Of a stretch of 64,000 nucleotides of DNA, positions 10,341-23,009 are shown piece after piece. The stretch's first letter is position 1. The number at the start of each line of letters is the position of its first letter. The notes beneath the pieces are model-generated. The model saw only the letters and a program-made list of their open reading frames with translations, did no database searches and was not told where the DNA came from. This stretch comes from Beta vulgaris subsp. vulgaris (taxonomy: Eukaryota > Streptophyta > Magnoliopsida > Caryophyllales > Amaranthaceae): positions 43,211,104 through 43,275,103 of the forward strand of contig NC_079206.1 of the NCBI RefSeq assembly GCF_026745355.1. The letters are read 5' to 3'. The translations under genes and the position numbers were made by a program.

Positions 10341-11640
10341 AAAAGACAAATCTAGACTTTGTATTAATATGTATATCTCAAAAATATATTAATTATATAA
10401 TATTTCAGATTTCACCAACTTCAAATCAATGTAACACTTTGATTGTCGCGATTTTCTACACAAATATAACCAATGACGTCTTTGATTGTTCATTACCAAA
10501 AAGTATTAGAAGTTAATATGTGTAAGACATACATAAAGGCAATGACAATATCTTTTATAACAACACTATTTTTTTTTTGTAAAGAGTAATAGTTGGAGAC
10601 CTGGAGTCGGGTAATTGAAGAGATAGGTACATTATAAATAATGAATATAAATTTAGACAGGAGTAAGAAATAGAGAAAAAAATAAGTTTCTTTTGAAAGA
10701 AAAGTATAAAGTTGGCCTCCAACTTTCAACATAAGTGTAGGATAAGTAAACGACAAAGCTGGCCTCCAACTTTCAACATAAGTGTAAGCAAATGTAAACA
10801 AGTAGTAGCAAATGGAAAAAGACAAATCTAGACTTTGTATTGATATGATTATATCTCAAACATATATATTCATTATATAATATTTTAGATTTCTCCAACT
10901 TCAAACCAATATTAATGTAACACTTTTATTGTCACGATTTTCGACATAAATATAACCAATGACGTCTGATTGTCAATTACCAAAAAGTTTTAGAAGTTGA
11001 TATTTGTAAGACATACATAAAGGCAATCCCAATATCTTTTATAATAACACTATTTGTTTTTTATAAAGAGTGGTAATTGGAGACCTGGAGTTGGACAATT
11101 GAATAGATAGGTACATTATAAATAATGAAGATAAAAAAAGATAGGAGTAAGAGATAGAGAAAAAATAAGTTTCTTTTGAAAGAAAAGGATAAGTAAACAA
11201 CAAAGCTTGCCTAGAACTTTTAACATAAGTGTAGGATAAGTAAACAATAAAGTTGACCTCTAACTCTGATTGTCATGATTTTCTACACAAATATAACCAA
11301 TGACGTCTTTGATCATTCATTACCAAAAAGTATTAGAAGTTGATATTTGTAAGACATACATAAAGGCAATCCCAATATCTTTTATAATAAAACTATTTTT
11401 ATTTTTTGTAAAGAGTAATAGTTGAAAACCTGGAGTTGGACAATTGAATAGATAGGTATATTATAAATAATGAAGATAAAATTTAGACAAGAGTAAGAGA
11501 TAGAGAAAAAATAAGTTTCTTTTGAACGAAAATGATAATTAAACAACAAAGATGGCCTCCAACTTTCAACATAAGTGTAGGATAAGTAAACAACAAAGCT
11601 GGCCTCCAACTTACAACATAAGTGTAAGCAACATGAGATT
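10341..11640. repeat. three-copy degenerate direct repeat, about 480 bp per unit
   Basis: Copies start near 10341, near 10817 and (5'-truncated) near 11268. All share the blocks ATATAACCAATGACGTCT, CATACATAAAGGCAAT and AATAAGTTTCTTTTGAA, in that order. Within units, a shorter block with CCTCCAACTTTCAACATAAG repeats at about 55-bp spacing. Open frames on the minus strand follow the repeats and encode nothing recognisable. Confidence 0.85.
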
Positions 11641-11907
11641 CCTTTGTCAAGGGAGATTACCACTGGGGCACTCCATAATATGCTAAAATAAAATGCGGAG
11701 ACGACTTTAAACCATTTCTCAGTTTATCCGACGCAGCAAAAAATTAGGGGGGCCGTGCCACCCAATTCACTTAGTAGATCCACCCCTGACGGCACGAAAA
11801 ATAAATAATACTATAATATGACATGACCCCACTAATAACTTAAAAAGACAAATATGTTAAAGGTTAGTTTTATGACACATAAGATCAATTTTTTGTAATT
11901 ACTTAAT
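11641..11907. other. short spacer
   Basis: AT-rich spacer. A GC-rich patch at 11740-11790 resembles the terminal sequence of some DNA transposon remnant but has no partner in the window. Confidence 0.4.
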
Positions 11908-13078
11908 GGTTTTTCACCAAATACTCCCGATAAATCAAAAAAATCACCATATACCCTCAATGTTTCAAAAATTCACCATATACCCTTGAGTTTTCGAAAA
12001 CGTGCACTAGATGTCCTTTTTCTAACTTCTGTTATCTCACTGTTAGCTTTATTTACCATTTTATCATTATTAACCCTAAACCCTAATTCTAATCAAACTT
12101 AACTCTAATCTAACTCTAATTCTAACTCTAATCCTGAACCTAAACCCTTACTCTTACCCTTACCATAACCCTTACCCACCCCTAACCCTAACACCCTGCC
12201 AGCCCCCACCCCTCCCTTTCCCCTCCACCTACCCCAGGCCACCACCCCTTCCGCTCCACCGTCGCAACCCCTCCCCCACCTCCTCCACCTCCGTTGCCCC
12301 AACCCCTACTCCTTCCCCCTCGATTTCCCCCTCCCCGTCGAATTCCCCCACCTCACCCCCTCGATTTCTCACTCTCTCGCCTGCGCTGCTTTCACCGATG
12401 CTCCTTAGCTCGCCGGAGCTTTGCTTTCGCGCCGCTGCTTTGTCTCCCTCCTCCCTCGAAACTCTCCCTCTCTCTCCTTTCTTGTCGGTGTTGTTGGTGT
12501 TGTTTTCCGCCATTGCTCGTGTATTGTCGTTGATGTTGTTGTTGTCGTCCTCGTTGCGGCCGCTGGTGGTTCTTTTGCGCCCTTCTTCTTCTCTCTCCTA
12601 TTTCGTTATCGTTGTTGTTGATATTGGCTGGGGAATTCGACGGGGAAGGGGAGGGGGAAATCGATGGGGATGGAGTGAGCGATGGGCAGCGGCGGTGGAG
12701 AGGGAGGGGATGGGAGAGGGGTTGCGGTGGTGGAGTGGAGAAGAGGGGGAGGGGCTCGGGGATGGGGTGGAGTGGAGGGGTGGGGGATGGCAGGGGGTTA
12801 GGGTTAGGGGTGGTGTTAAGGTAAGGGTTTAGGATTAGGGTTAGGGTAAGGGTTTAGGATTATGGTTAGAATTAGAGTTAGTGTTAGATTAGAATTAGAG
12901 TTTACAGTTAATAATGGAAAAATGGTAAATAAAGCTAATGATGTGTTAACGGAAGTTAGAAAAAGGGCATTTGGTGCATGTTTTGGAAAACTCAAGGGTA
13001 TATGGTGAATTTTTGAAAAATTGAGGGTACGTATATGGTGAATTTTTTAATTTGTCGGGGGTATTTGGTGAAAAAACC
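11908..13078. mobile_element. long-TIR DNA element (MULE-like, non-autonomous)
   Basis: The ends are inverted copies: the left begins GGTTTTTCACCAAATAC and the reverse complement of the right begins GGTTTTTTCACCAAATAC. Similarity continues through CACCATATACCC and TTTATTTACCATTTT for roughly 200-300 bp, into degenerate telomere-like CCCTAAA words. The interior (12200-12790) is GC-rich, rich in CCTCC on one side and GGGGA on the other, with no recognisable gene; open frames there are compositional. No transposase is present. I could not find a clean 9-bp target-site duplication, so the superfamily is tentative. Confidence 0.72.
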
Positions 13079-14112
13079 GAAATAATTAAATCACAAAATT
13101 AATATGTACCTATATGGGTTGTTCAAATTATCTTATTAGGAGTGGTTTAGATAATATATAGGTCGGTCTGATTTAGCAAACAATAATATATTGGTGATCA
13201 AGCAATTGTAATTAAAAAGGCATAATAAATTTCATAACATATGATTCTTCGTGAAAATAATTATGAGAAGGAAGATTAGAAAGAATATACAAAAATGTAC
13301 GGATTTGTGCCTTTACGAATATAGCAAACTAACATTATGAAAACAGGATTGTTAATATAATAAGAAATAAATTGTAATTTGTCCTCAGAATTATACTTTT
13401 GTCGCCTAGATTTGATTGTACAGACGTTGGAGGAATGAATCTTTAACCTTGAAAAAGAAAGTTATTGAACGAAGATTCAAGGAAGAATGATTATTCTATT
13501 TCTTAGTTCAATGCTTTTTGAATGTTATTTACATCGAGTTTTTGAGAGGTTTTGATATTTAGATTTGAGTTGTGTTGTATGAAAAGTTTGTGAGAAATTT
13601 GTTTAGAAAATGGGGTATTTATAGTGAAAAATACGATTAGAATTCTGAAAACATAAGTCCTAGATAGGAAAGAAAGCTTGCGCTCTGCGAAGGCCTTGTA
13701 CACCTAGTGCACGCCTGCTACGCGCCACTCAAGAGCCACGCGTCAAAAACAATATCTCCTTGCCAATCATTTCCTTGTGTACAACGCATTTATGCTTTTT
13801 TTATGTCGAAGTTCTGTTTTTATCTTCAATAACCGTTTCGACTTATCTTTTATCAAAAGTTATCGGTGAATAACAGATTTAAGTTACATCTGATTTTCTT
13901 GAAAATAATTCAATAAAATATTCATTTGAAAATTGAAAATGGATGTGCTATAAATATATTTGGATTCAAAATGGGCTTTAAGTAGACTTTTTATTGCTCC
14001 TCTTCGGTCCAGATTAAGTAGGACGATGGCGTGTTTCATCATTGGGTGCTTCAAGGGGAGACATATCTATAGTCTACAGTGCTAGCAAATTAACCGGGAG
14101 GGCAATCTAATC
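13079..14112. other. non-coding stretch with a possible minus-strand promoter
   Basis: AT-rich DNA. On the minus strand a TATA-like CTATAAATACCCC (near 13625-13613) is followed by CA-rich leader-like sequence and a GC-rich patch upstream (13680-13740). This resembles an LTR promoter, but no LTR ends or coding domains were found. Confidence 0.35.
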
Positions 14113-14430
14113 TGTAACACCCCAAAATCGATACGCGTATAAACTACGTCGCATCGACTTTCGAAGTGCTACCATCGTGGTGAAACGCAAGGCTTATTGA
14201 AATGAAGACATTAACTTATTACTTATTACGAAAACTGAATTGCAGCAGAAGTAAAATGTTAATTACAACTCGAGAATCATTATTAACCCTTGTTTATTCA
14301 AAACCATTGACTAAGTAATTCATAAAGAAACTGTAGAAGGTTCAATAAAAAAAAACTTTAAAAGTTCAGAAAACAAAGAGTATCGCATGTATGCCCGAAC
14401 ACATGCAGCATCCACAGCATCCACAGCATA
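14113..14430 (+). mobile_element. gypsy-type LTR fragment
   Basis: TGTAACACCCCAAAATCG at 14113 is a typical Ty3/gypsy LTR start. The following 300 bp have no coding capacity and end in a small CATCCACAG direct repeat (14408-14430). The right end and any internal region are missing. Confidence 0.4.
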
Positions 14431-14596
14431 ACAGATTTAAGTCACTAAGGCCACTAAAAGTTAAGACCCCCTAAAGTTGGGACCTACACAGGTTAATCAA
14501 TAGTTCAGACCTTTTAAAAATTATCACCCAAAGTTCAGACCTCTATTGTCAATTTTTCCAAAAAAAAAAATCAGCTTAACTAACTATGTAAAACTT

Positions 14597-14940
14597 AGTG
14601 TTTCGAATAATAAAATAAACCGATCTGGTCCGGTCTGAATTGATGTATCACAATTACATTAGAGCTAATCAAAAGGTAGACCAGTCTGGTATGAATTGAA
14701 TAACGCTTGGGTTGGGGCCAATTTTTTGCGCTCGATTTCGAGCCCGACCCGGTTTGAACTTCTTTTGGTTTTCGACGGGATTTGGCCAAGCCAAAATGAC
14801 TTTTTAGTTTAAATTTTGGCCCGAAAAAAGCGAGCTTTGGGCAACAAAAACCGTCCCAAAGTTTGGCCCGTCTCGGTCAGACCCGTTGTGCGAGCCAATT
14901 TTTTATAGTGGCGGTCCGACTTGCATTTTGATCACCACTA
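14597..14940. mobile_element. hAT-like MITE remnant
   Basis: The segment is full of CCGAC/GGTCCG/GGCCC words and ends with GATCACCACTA, a terminus of the type seen in hAT-like MITEs. The left end TAGTGTTTCGAA at 14597 is only a weak inverted match. No target-site duplication was found. Confidence 0.35.
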
Positions 14941-16239
14941 ATTTACATATAGCTTTCAAGTACATCTAGCTAGGTTGCATTTCTAGTTCATTTTTGAGCT
15001 TTTAGGAGCATAACTGCATGGTTTACTTAAGTTGTGCTTTATTACTCTCTGTTTTCGTAATCTAATGGTTTTCAGGTGATTTTAGTAGCAAATGAATTGT
15101 AATTGGCTTATTTTGATCTTTATAATCATATGAAGCGGATGTAGATTTCATGAGGATGGCAAACTTATCTTGTAAGGGCGAATTTGAGTTGAAAACAAAG
15201 AAATGTTATAGTTGCAAGTGACAAAAACTAACACATGTCCACTGTTTTGGTCGGATCTTGAGTTGTACAAATCGGATTAAGGCAATTTTAGTATGTCTGA
15301 CTAGACATAAAAGTTCCGCAAGATGGGTCACACGTCCGTGGATGTTCTTAAATCTTAGAAATCAAGATACAATAACCCCTGGAAATCAGCCCAACGAAGT
15401 GTCTGAAAACCTACACCTCCACTTGCATGAGTTGCTGCTAGGGTGCGGGGTTAGGAGCCCCATTGCCATTGCCAGCCGTGGGTTCCAACGATCAAGTGAG
15501 CATTGTGTGTATCTTGTTGCCTTGTCATCGTCATCCACGAATCGTCATCAACTTATGCTTTTCTACTTTTAAATCGTCACCAAGAAGTATATATACTCCA
15601 AGGAATTCTTTTAATTTTCTTATGTTTTATTTTAGGAAAACTTCTTAAGATACTCATGATGTTTGACCTATTTCTCAAATCACCCCTCTCGTTTAGGACA
15701 TTCCTTAGATGTCTTTGAAGTTTTATATTTTTCGCAAAAACCCTAATTATTGATAGAATACTAACTCTTATTTAAGTACAATTATCTTTTGAATTCTTTT
15801 GGTATCTCCCTTATTCTTGTTAATTTAATTGATTGCAGTTATGTTTCATTATTGGATTTCTTTTTTATTATTGCTAGGGCTAATTACAATTACATCTGAT
15901 TATGTTAGTGACTGCCTTGCATATATTGATTTAAGAGCATTAAAACTCGACTATAAGATTAGCTTATACTCTGTCAATTCAACTCCTAGTCTAACTATCG
16001 TTGAATTGAATTCTTAGAATGATATAATCTTGGTGGACTAGACGAATTTCTAAGTTTTTTACACTATTAACACTTTCGGTGTTCCATAATAATTACAACG
16101 TACACCATTAGCACATTTTTTACAAACTCATGTGAAGAGAAGATAGATAAAAATAGATTAAATGTGGGAGCCATGTAAATAGGAGAGAGATAGAAAAAAT
16201 ATCTTACTTAATAAACAAACGCTGCAATTAATATGAAAC
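14941..16239. other. AT-rich spacer without recognised genes
   Basis: Short open frames at 15258-15718 and 15829-16017 have no recognisable domain, splice context or homologue known to me. I see no repeat structure. Confidence 0.5.
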
Positions 16240-16244
16240 TTCTA

Positions 16245-16624
16245 TGATGAAATTGTTCATCTAACAATTGAATATGATAGAATAACTTTGAACTTTTGCA
16301 TTAATATGCTAAGAAAATATACATCAGGAGGTTTAGAGAGAATTAAACTCTCTGAAATTTTAGAGAGAGAATCAAAATGTATTATTAAAAGTTCAAGTGT
16401 AAACTTTACATCATCAGCTATATATATATACACAGCTATAGCTAATAGAAAGAAAACAAACTGAAGATAACTAACTCTAGATGAGCTATACAAGTTTGTT
16501 ATTACAAGTAACAGAATATGCTGAGCTGTCAAAGTTTGTTAGAGCTAAATGAGCTGTTGGCTGAGTTGCTGGTTTCTGTAATGTTGCTGAAGTTTTGCTG
16601 CCTTCAGCTTCAATAACTTCAACA
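16245..16624 (-). repeat. copia 3' LTR
   Basis: 380 bp. Its plus-strand limits TGATGAAATTG and AACTTCAACA match the other LTR. Confidence 0.95.
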
Positions 16625-17040
16625 CCCCCCCTCAAACTAGGGATGGGAGCAGTAGGAACCAAACCTAGTTTGAAAAGAAGACTTTTATGCTGTGCAACAG
16701 GAAGCACTTTTGTAAAAACATCAGCCAATTGGTTCTGAGTAGGAAGATAACTAAGCTGGAGTAGGCCTTCAATGACTTTGTCTCGAGTGAAATGACAATC
16801 CACTTCTATGTGCTTGGTACGCTCATGAAATACTGGATTTCTAGCAATATGTAAAGCTGACATATTATCATAGTGTAGAGTGACAAGAGTAAGATTAGGA
16901 ATACCCAATTCAGTGAGTAGCCTAACTAACCAACAAACTTCTGATGCAGCCTGAGCCATAGCTCTATATTCAGCCTCAGATGAGGACTTAGAAGTGGTAC
17001 CTTGCTTTTTAGACTTCCAACTAATGGGAGAATTGCCCAA
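16486..17040 (-). pseudogene. copia RNase H region
   Basis: Contains ISWKSKKQGTTSKSSSEAEY, LHYDNMSALHIARNPVFHER and HIEVDCHFTRD, the standard copia RNase H blocks, followed by the LADVFTK C-terminal motif. It is separated from the reverse transcriptase by about 350 bp with stops and frame changes. The frame continues past the PPT into the 3' LTR. Confidence 0.93.
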
Positions 17041-17387
17041 TAAAAGAACATAACCAGTGACAGACTTCCTGGTATTGGGACATGCAGCCCAGTCTGAGTC
17101 ACTTTAGGCTTGAAGAGTAAGAGTATCAGAGGCTTTGAGAAGAATGCCTTGTCCAGCAGTGGAATTCACATAGTGAAGAGTATGAACCAAAGCTTGATAA
17201 TGAGCAAGACAAGGAGAGTGCATGAATTGGCTTAAACTTTGCACAGCAAAAGCAAGATCTATGTGTTAAAAAAATTGAGCTTACCAACTAAGCTTCTGTA
17301 AGCTGCTGGATCATCATATAAATCTCCTTCATCAGCCAATAACTTCACATGAGTGGGAAGAGGAGTAGAAGTCTTCTTTTGAAAGAG

Positions 17388-18176
17388 CTAACCACTATCC
17401 TGAAGAAGCTCTTTAGTGAATTTGTGTTGGGAAAGAATGAAACCATCAGATGTAGGAAGAACTTCAATACCTAGGAAATAGTGTAATTTCCCTAGGTCTG
17501 TAATACTGAAGGTTGTGTGTAAATAAGCTTTGATGGAATCAATAGTGGCTAGATTTGTACCTGTGATGATTATATCATCAACATAGACAGCAAGAATGGT
17601 GAGATCTGTATTGTCTTTCTTGAGAAAAAGAGAGTAATCATTTTTAGATTGAAAGAAACCTTGTGACAACAAGGCAGAATGCAACTTTTCAAACCATTGT
17701 CTGCTGGCTTGTTTGAGGCCATAAAGGGATTTTCTAAGCCTACAAACAAGATTGTGTGGATTAGGAAGCCCAGCAGGCATGTGCATATATACTTCTTCAT
17801 GGAGGTCTCCATGCAAGAAGGCATTGTTTATATCTAATTGATATAAATTCCACCCTTTGCTAGCAGCCAAGGCTAAAATACTCCTGATGGTAGGCATCTT
17901 TACAACTGGAGAAAATGTTTTTTGGTAATCTATACCATATTTTTGGGTAAAACCCTTTGCAACCAACCTTGCCTTGTATCTATCTATAGAACCATCTGCT
18001 TTTCTTTTGATTCTATAAACCCATTTGCAACCAATGGGTTTCTTACCTTTAGGAAGAGAGACAATATCCCAGGTTTTGTTTTCTGTCAAGGCTAAGAGTT
18101 CCTTATTCATGGCTTCTGTCCATAAAGGATCTTTAGCAGCTTCAGTGTAACTTGTTGGCTCAATAGAAGTAAGCAA
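17388..18176 (-). pseudogene. copia reverse transcriptase, frame-shifted from the integrase
   Basis: 262 open codons in a different frame from the integrase region, so one frameshift separates them near 18180-18220. It contains WVYRIKRKADGSIDRYKARL, LDINNAFLHGDL, SLYGLKQASRQW and the catalytic AVYVDD, all intact, and ends at a stop at 17388 before the RNase H region. This is the best preserved part of the element; the polymerase motif is undamaged although the gene as a whole cannot be translated as one polyprotein. Confidence 0.95.
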
Positions 18177-18181
18177 AGATG

Positions 18182-20993
18182 CTAGAAATGCTTGGAATAT
18201 GGTGGAAAATCATGATGTGAAACCAGATTACACCAAGAGTTAAGAGTGGTATGAGAACACACATAATCTTTAAGATGTGTGGTAGGTTTAGGAATCCTTG
18301 AAGATTTCCTTGGAACAGAAATAGAAGGAGCAGGAGAAGAAGAAGTGTCAGAATTAGAGGTAGAGGATGTTGTATCAAGAGAGTTTAGAAGATTAGGAAA
18401 AGAAACTGAACTAGTATCACTGAGATCAGTGACAGTAGGAAGAAATATTTGCAAAGGATAAATTTGTGAGAGAGGTTTATTTGTGAGTGAAGAGTAGTGA
18501 AAAGGAAAATGTTTTTCAAAGAAAACAACATCTCTTGAAATCACAATTTTATGTGTGACTAAGTCTAGGACTTTATAGGCTTTTTGTGCAGGAGGATATC
18601 CAAGGAAGATACATGGATTAGCTTTAGGATCAAATTTGGTTCTGTGAATGGGAGTGGTGTTAACATAACATAAACACCCAAAGATTTTCAAATGTGTAAG
18701 ACTAGGCTTGTAATTGAAGAGTTTTTCAAATGGAGTAACATTTTGAATACTCTTGAGTGGCATTCTGTTAACCAAATAAGTGGCAGTCAATATGCAATCA
18801 CCCCAATACTTTGTGGGAATTCTGGATTGCAAAATAAGAGATCTTGTTGTTTCAAGCAAGTGTCTGTGCTTGCGCTCCACTACACCATTCTGTTGTGGTG
18901 TTCCACTACAACTCTTCTGGTTTTCAATGCCTCTGGAAATAAAGAGTTGCTTCATTTCACCTTCTATAAGATCAGGAGCATTATCTGTTCTTACACTTTA
19001 AACCTGAGTGTGAAATTGAGTAGCAACAAAATTCAAAAACTGAGTCATTAAGGCAACAGAATCAGACTTGCTTTTCATTAGATGAGTCCATGTGACTCTT
19101 GTAAAATCATCAACAATGGTAAGGAACATGGTATGACCAGTATAAGTACAAGTTTTGTAAGGGCCCCACACATCCACATGGATTAATTGAAAAGCAAAAG
19201 TGGATTTTATTGAACTAGTAGGAAAAGATCTTCTAGATTGTTTTGCTATTGGACAAATTTGACAGATATTCTCAGCTAGACAACCATGTATGTCTACAGA
19301 CTTGTCTAATTCTGGAATCTTAGTAAAAGAAATATGTCCTAATCTCAGATGCCACAGTTTAGCATTTTCTATAGCAGTAAAACAAGTAGAGATGTTGGTA
19401 ACAACATTATCTATATCAGCAGTAGAAGATGAAGAGGGAAGGATTTCTTCACTTAGTTTGTATAGACCATGCTCCAGCTCACCAAGAACCATGTATTGGT
19501 TCATCAAAGGGCCCTGAATGAAACACTTATCATGAGTAAATTTGATAGTGTAAGAGGCTTCCTGACATATCTTTGGAATAGAAATAAGGTTAAAATGAAA
19601 TCCTGGAACATGTAGAACATTTTTAAGTTCTAGATAAGAACCTAATTTAATGTTTCCTACATGCTTTACCTGAACTTTACTTCCATCAGGTATGGTTATG
19701 AAATAATCTGTACCAGATACTTGATGATAATTGGTAAACAGATTCAAATTAGAACACATATGATCAGTGGCACCACTGTCAATGATCCAATTGTGATTTA
19801 GGATAGAGTTTAAGCAAAAAGTACCTGCTAGCTGAGCACTAGCTGCCAGACCAAGAGAACCAGAACCTCCAGCAGCATGATGTTCATTTTGGTCTGAGGT
19901 AGTATGCTGATTAAGAACATCCATTAACTTCACATATTGGTCTTTAGTAAATGATGCTTGAATCATATCACCATTTGCATCCTCAGTAAGCTCACCATGA
20001 GCAGCTGCTGCTACCTTCTTGCCTTTGGCAAACTTGTGGTTGGCTGGATAGCCATGGATTTTCCAGCATCTATCCATGGAATGACCTCCCATCTTGCAAT
20101 GATCACAGTAAAAGATGGATGATCTTTTGTTGCCAGTAAGAATTTTACCAGAATTATAACCTGAGTTGTTGCTGGTATTGAAGGTAACTCTTGTAGCCTG
20201 TTGTTGTTGTTGCTTATAAGGTTTTTGATCAAATTTTCTTGCTGCAAAAGCTACAACCTCATTGTTGTTTTTGGCAGAATATGCAATACCTCTATGACTT
20301 TCTTCTTGACAAAGAAGTCTATAAGCTTGAGTTATATTTGACAATGGCTGCATCATGAGTATAGTACTCTTCACCAATGCATACTTCTGATTTGCTTTCA
20401 TCAAGAAATTAAGCAATCTAGTATTCTGTTGTGACTTCAGTATGAGTTTAGTTAAGTTGCAATTGCAACTAGTACACACACAAGGAGGAATTTGATCCAG
20501 ACCATCAATCATATCCCATAGAGATTTGATTCTTGTAAAAAATTCTGAAATATTCTCATCTTCCTCCTGAACTATATCATTTAGTTGCTGTTGTAAGCTA
20601 TACAACTCAGTTCCAAAAAAATTTCCAAATCGTTCTTCAAGATTAAGCCATATTTCTCTTGCTGTTTTAAAATACAGTATAGATCTAGCAATCACTTGAT
20701 CTAATGAAGCAAGAAACCATGATATAACTAGATCATTACATCTAGTCCAGATTTTCAACAAATTTGCATTTCCAAATGGTTTGGTTAAAGAACCATCAAC
20801 AAATCCTAGTTTATTTCTTGCTGACATGCAATTATCATGGATCTTTTCCAATCAGCAAAGCCAGAACCAGAGAAAACAGTAGCAACTAATTTTGTGTGTT
20901 TAAATCGGATGAACTGAGATAATACACACTATTAGGATCTTGTGTGAATTCAAGAGGTTGTGATTCATTTGAGTTTGAATTTCTAGGTGCCAT
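18182..20993 (-). pseudogene. copia gag-protease-integrase, broken
   Basis: The likely original start is the ATG at 20993 (MAPRNSNS...). Two frame changes occur before 20851, after which the frame runs to 18182 with one in-frame TAA at 19000-18998. Domains in order: gag (UBN2-type); a CCHC knuckle CDHCKMGGHSMDRC (near 20110-20065); the protease active site WIIDSGATDHM (near 19790-19760); the GAG-pre-integrase LWHLRLGH block (near 19360); and the integrase core from HVDVWGP onward to KYWGDCILTATYLVNRMP and FGCLCY. It supplied capsid, processing and integration functions and is now inactive. Confidence 0.95.
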
Positions 20994-21169
20994 TTTGATG
21001 TAATTTCAAAGAATTTTGAGAGAAAATTACCTCGATTTCTTTGTTTTCAGCAAAAGGAAAAGTTGATTCAAACTTACAGAGAAGTAGACTTGATTTTAGT
21101 CTTCAAATCAAAGATTGATAATAGTTGCGGAATTTTGATTGTAATCCAGAAATTATTGCTCTGATACCA

Positions 21170-21545
21170 TGATGAAATTGTTCATCTAACAATTGAATAT
21201 GATAGAATAACTTTGAACTTTTGCATAATATGCTAAAAGAATATACATCAGGAGGTTTGAGAGAAGATAACTCTCTGAGTTTTAGAGAGAGAATCAGAAT
21301 GTATTATTAAAGTTCAAGTGTAAACTTTACATCATCAGCTATATATATATATACACAGCTATACTAATAGAAAGAAAACAAACTGAAGATAACTAACTCT
21401 AGATAGCTATACAAGTTTGTTATTACAAGTAACAGAATATGCTGAGCTGTCAAAGTTTGTTAGAGCTAAATGAGCTGTTGGCTGAGTTGCTGGTTTTTGT
21501 AATGTTGCTGAAATTTTTCTGCCTTCAGCTTCAGTAACTTCAACA
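21170..21545 (-). repeat. copia 5' LTR
   Basis: 376 bp, directly adjacent to the primer-binding site at 21169-21158. It differs from the 3' LTR by small indels and substitutions. Confidence 0.95.
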
Positions 21546-21671
21546 TTCTAAATAATAAAACGTTGCAATTAAAAAAGAATAAAGTATTAATTTATTCTCT
21601 TATATTCATACTCTTGATAAAGTTAACTCAAATAGTCATCTATACATAATTCAACCCTATTTACCTTCCTA

Positions 21672-21896
21672 CTCCCTCCTGTCTTTATTAGTTTACCCAT
21701 TTCTTTTGCACAAAGTTTAAAAAATAAATAATTTTGTGAGACATAAAAAGAAAGATAAACTATTATTTTATACTAAAATTGAATGTATGTCTGGTGGAAA
21801 GTTAGTAGTCCCATTTCAAAAATAGAAACAAAATAAATGGGTAAACTAATAAAAAAAACCCAACAAAAAATATGAGTAAACTAATAAAGACCGATG
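21672..21896. mobile_element. Stowaway-like MITE
   Basis: Left end CTCCCTCCTGTCTTTATTAG and the reverse complement of the right end share TCTTTATTAGTTTAC. The element is flanked by TA on both sides (21670-21671, 21897-21898), as expected of Tc1/mariner-type MITEs. About 225 bp, no coding capacity. Confidence 0.7.
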
Positions 21897-22353
21897 TATT
21901 GTTATGAGATTTTGCTATGAATCATTTTTGACAGTTATATGACAGCCTATCAAATTTTGGTGTCATTAATCAATTTGAGGAATAATGAATTGTTGTACTA
22001 AAAGTGTTCATCAATTTAGAGAATAATAAATCAATTTTACACTGTATAAAAATCGCCAATCATTTGGAGATGCTATAGAAAATTATGTGAAAAGAACACA
22101 AATCATTAACAATAAACTGTAGGTTACTAAAGTAAGAAGCATTATAACTAAATATGGGTTTCATGAGTTTTATCAACATGAACTTATAGTGATTATTACT
22201 TATTAGTATAATCTTATGACAAATCAAACCCAATGTAAAAGTCGGGTAAATTGAGGACCCCACATTTCAAAGGGTGAGAATTGAACCCTTGTGCCAAGAA
22301 GGAGAGGACCTCCAAACAATTACCGTACATCTTGGGGTGATGCAAAATGTTGC

Positions 22354-22944
22354 TGATATGAAATAGAATAGTAATTATGTAGAGTTCTAGTTCTGTTAGA
22401 ATTCTATGTAATTTAAGGTTTTATTTAATTAAGTGTTTAAGTGATAAAGGAATCACATTATAAGTAGGAGTCTAATTCCTTATCATTGAGTCTTAATAAT
22501 TATCTAATAATTAGGTTTAGGCGTGTGATTATGTTATTTATCTTTTATCTTTAAGCTTTACTAGTCCTAGTAGGTTTAGGAAATCTTGTAGTATAAATAG
22601 GCTATTTCGGCCATATTAATAGAGTGTTGTTGTTTTTGAGTTTGACCTATTCCTTGTGGAATTAAATTTTTAGGAGTGAATCCAAGTTTAAGCAGTGAAT
22701 GCAAACCCAGTTATTATCACCCTTGGTTAGGAGTTGATAATTTCATATCTTCAATTTCATGTGTGTGACGCATAGGGAGTTCGAACCTAAGTCTTGAATT
22801 AACATTCAAGATTCACTTTCTTGGTTAAAGAATCAATCAAGAAACAAAAAAAAATACATTCTTTCATTCAAGATTCATTAAAGAAACCATAAAGAACCTA
22901 TCTTTTAAATCAAGAACTTAAGTATAGCCTTCAATTTCACAGCA
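22354..22944 (+). repeat. gypsy 5' LTR
   Basis: 591 bp. About a dozen substitutions and indels separate it from the 3' LTR. Confidence 0.95.
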
Positions 22945-23009
22945 ATTGGTGTGGCTGCTGGGATAATTAAGGTGTTTTATTGAAATTAGAAGGTTATAGC
23001 TCGTGCAAG

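Larger units (their letters stand above)
16245..21545 (-). mobile_element. Ty1/copia LTR retrotransposon, complete but defective
   Basis: LTRs lie at 16245-16624 and 21170-21545. A perfect 5-bp target-site duplication ttcta flanks the element (16240-16244, 21546-21550). On the minus strand the primer-binding site TGGTATCAGAGC (21169-21158) directly follows the 5' LTR, and a G-rich polypurine tract (near 16634-16625) precedes the 3' LTR. The domain order gag, protease, integrase, reverse transcriptase, RNase H defines Ty1/copia. Frameshifts and stops break the polyprotein. The LTRs are about 95-97% alike by eye. Confidence 0.97.

Noticed and set aside
12064..12190. True telomere or interstitial telomeric repeat
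   Set aside because: Units are degenerate and mirrored at both ends of a transposon, so not a chromosome end.
12229..12832. Several Gly/Arg- or Pro/Leu-rich frames
   Set aside because: Explained by the G-rich and C-rich blocks within the long-TIR element.
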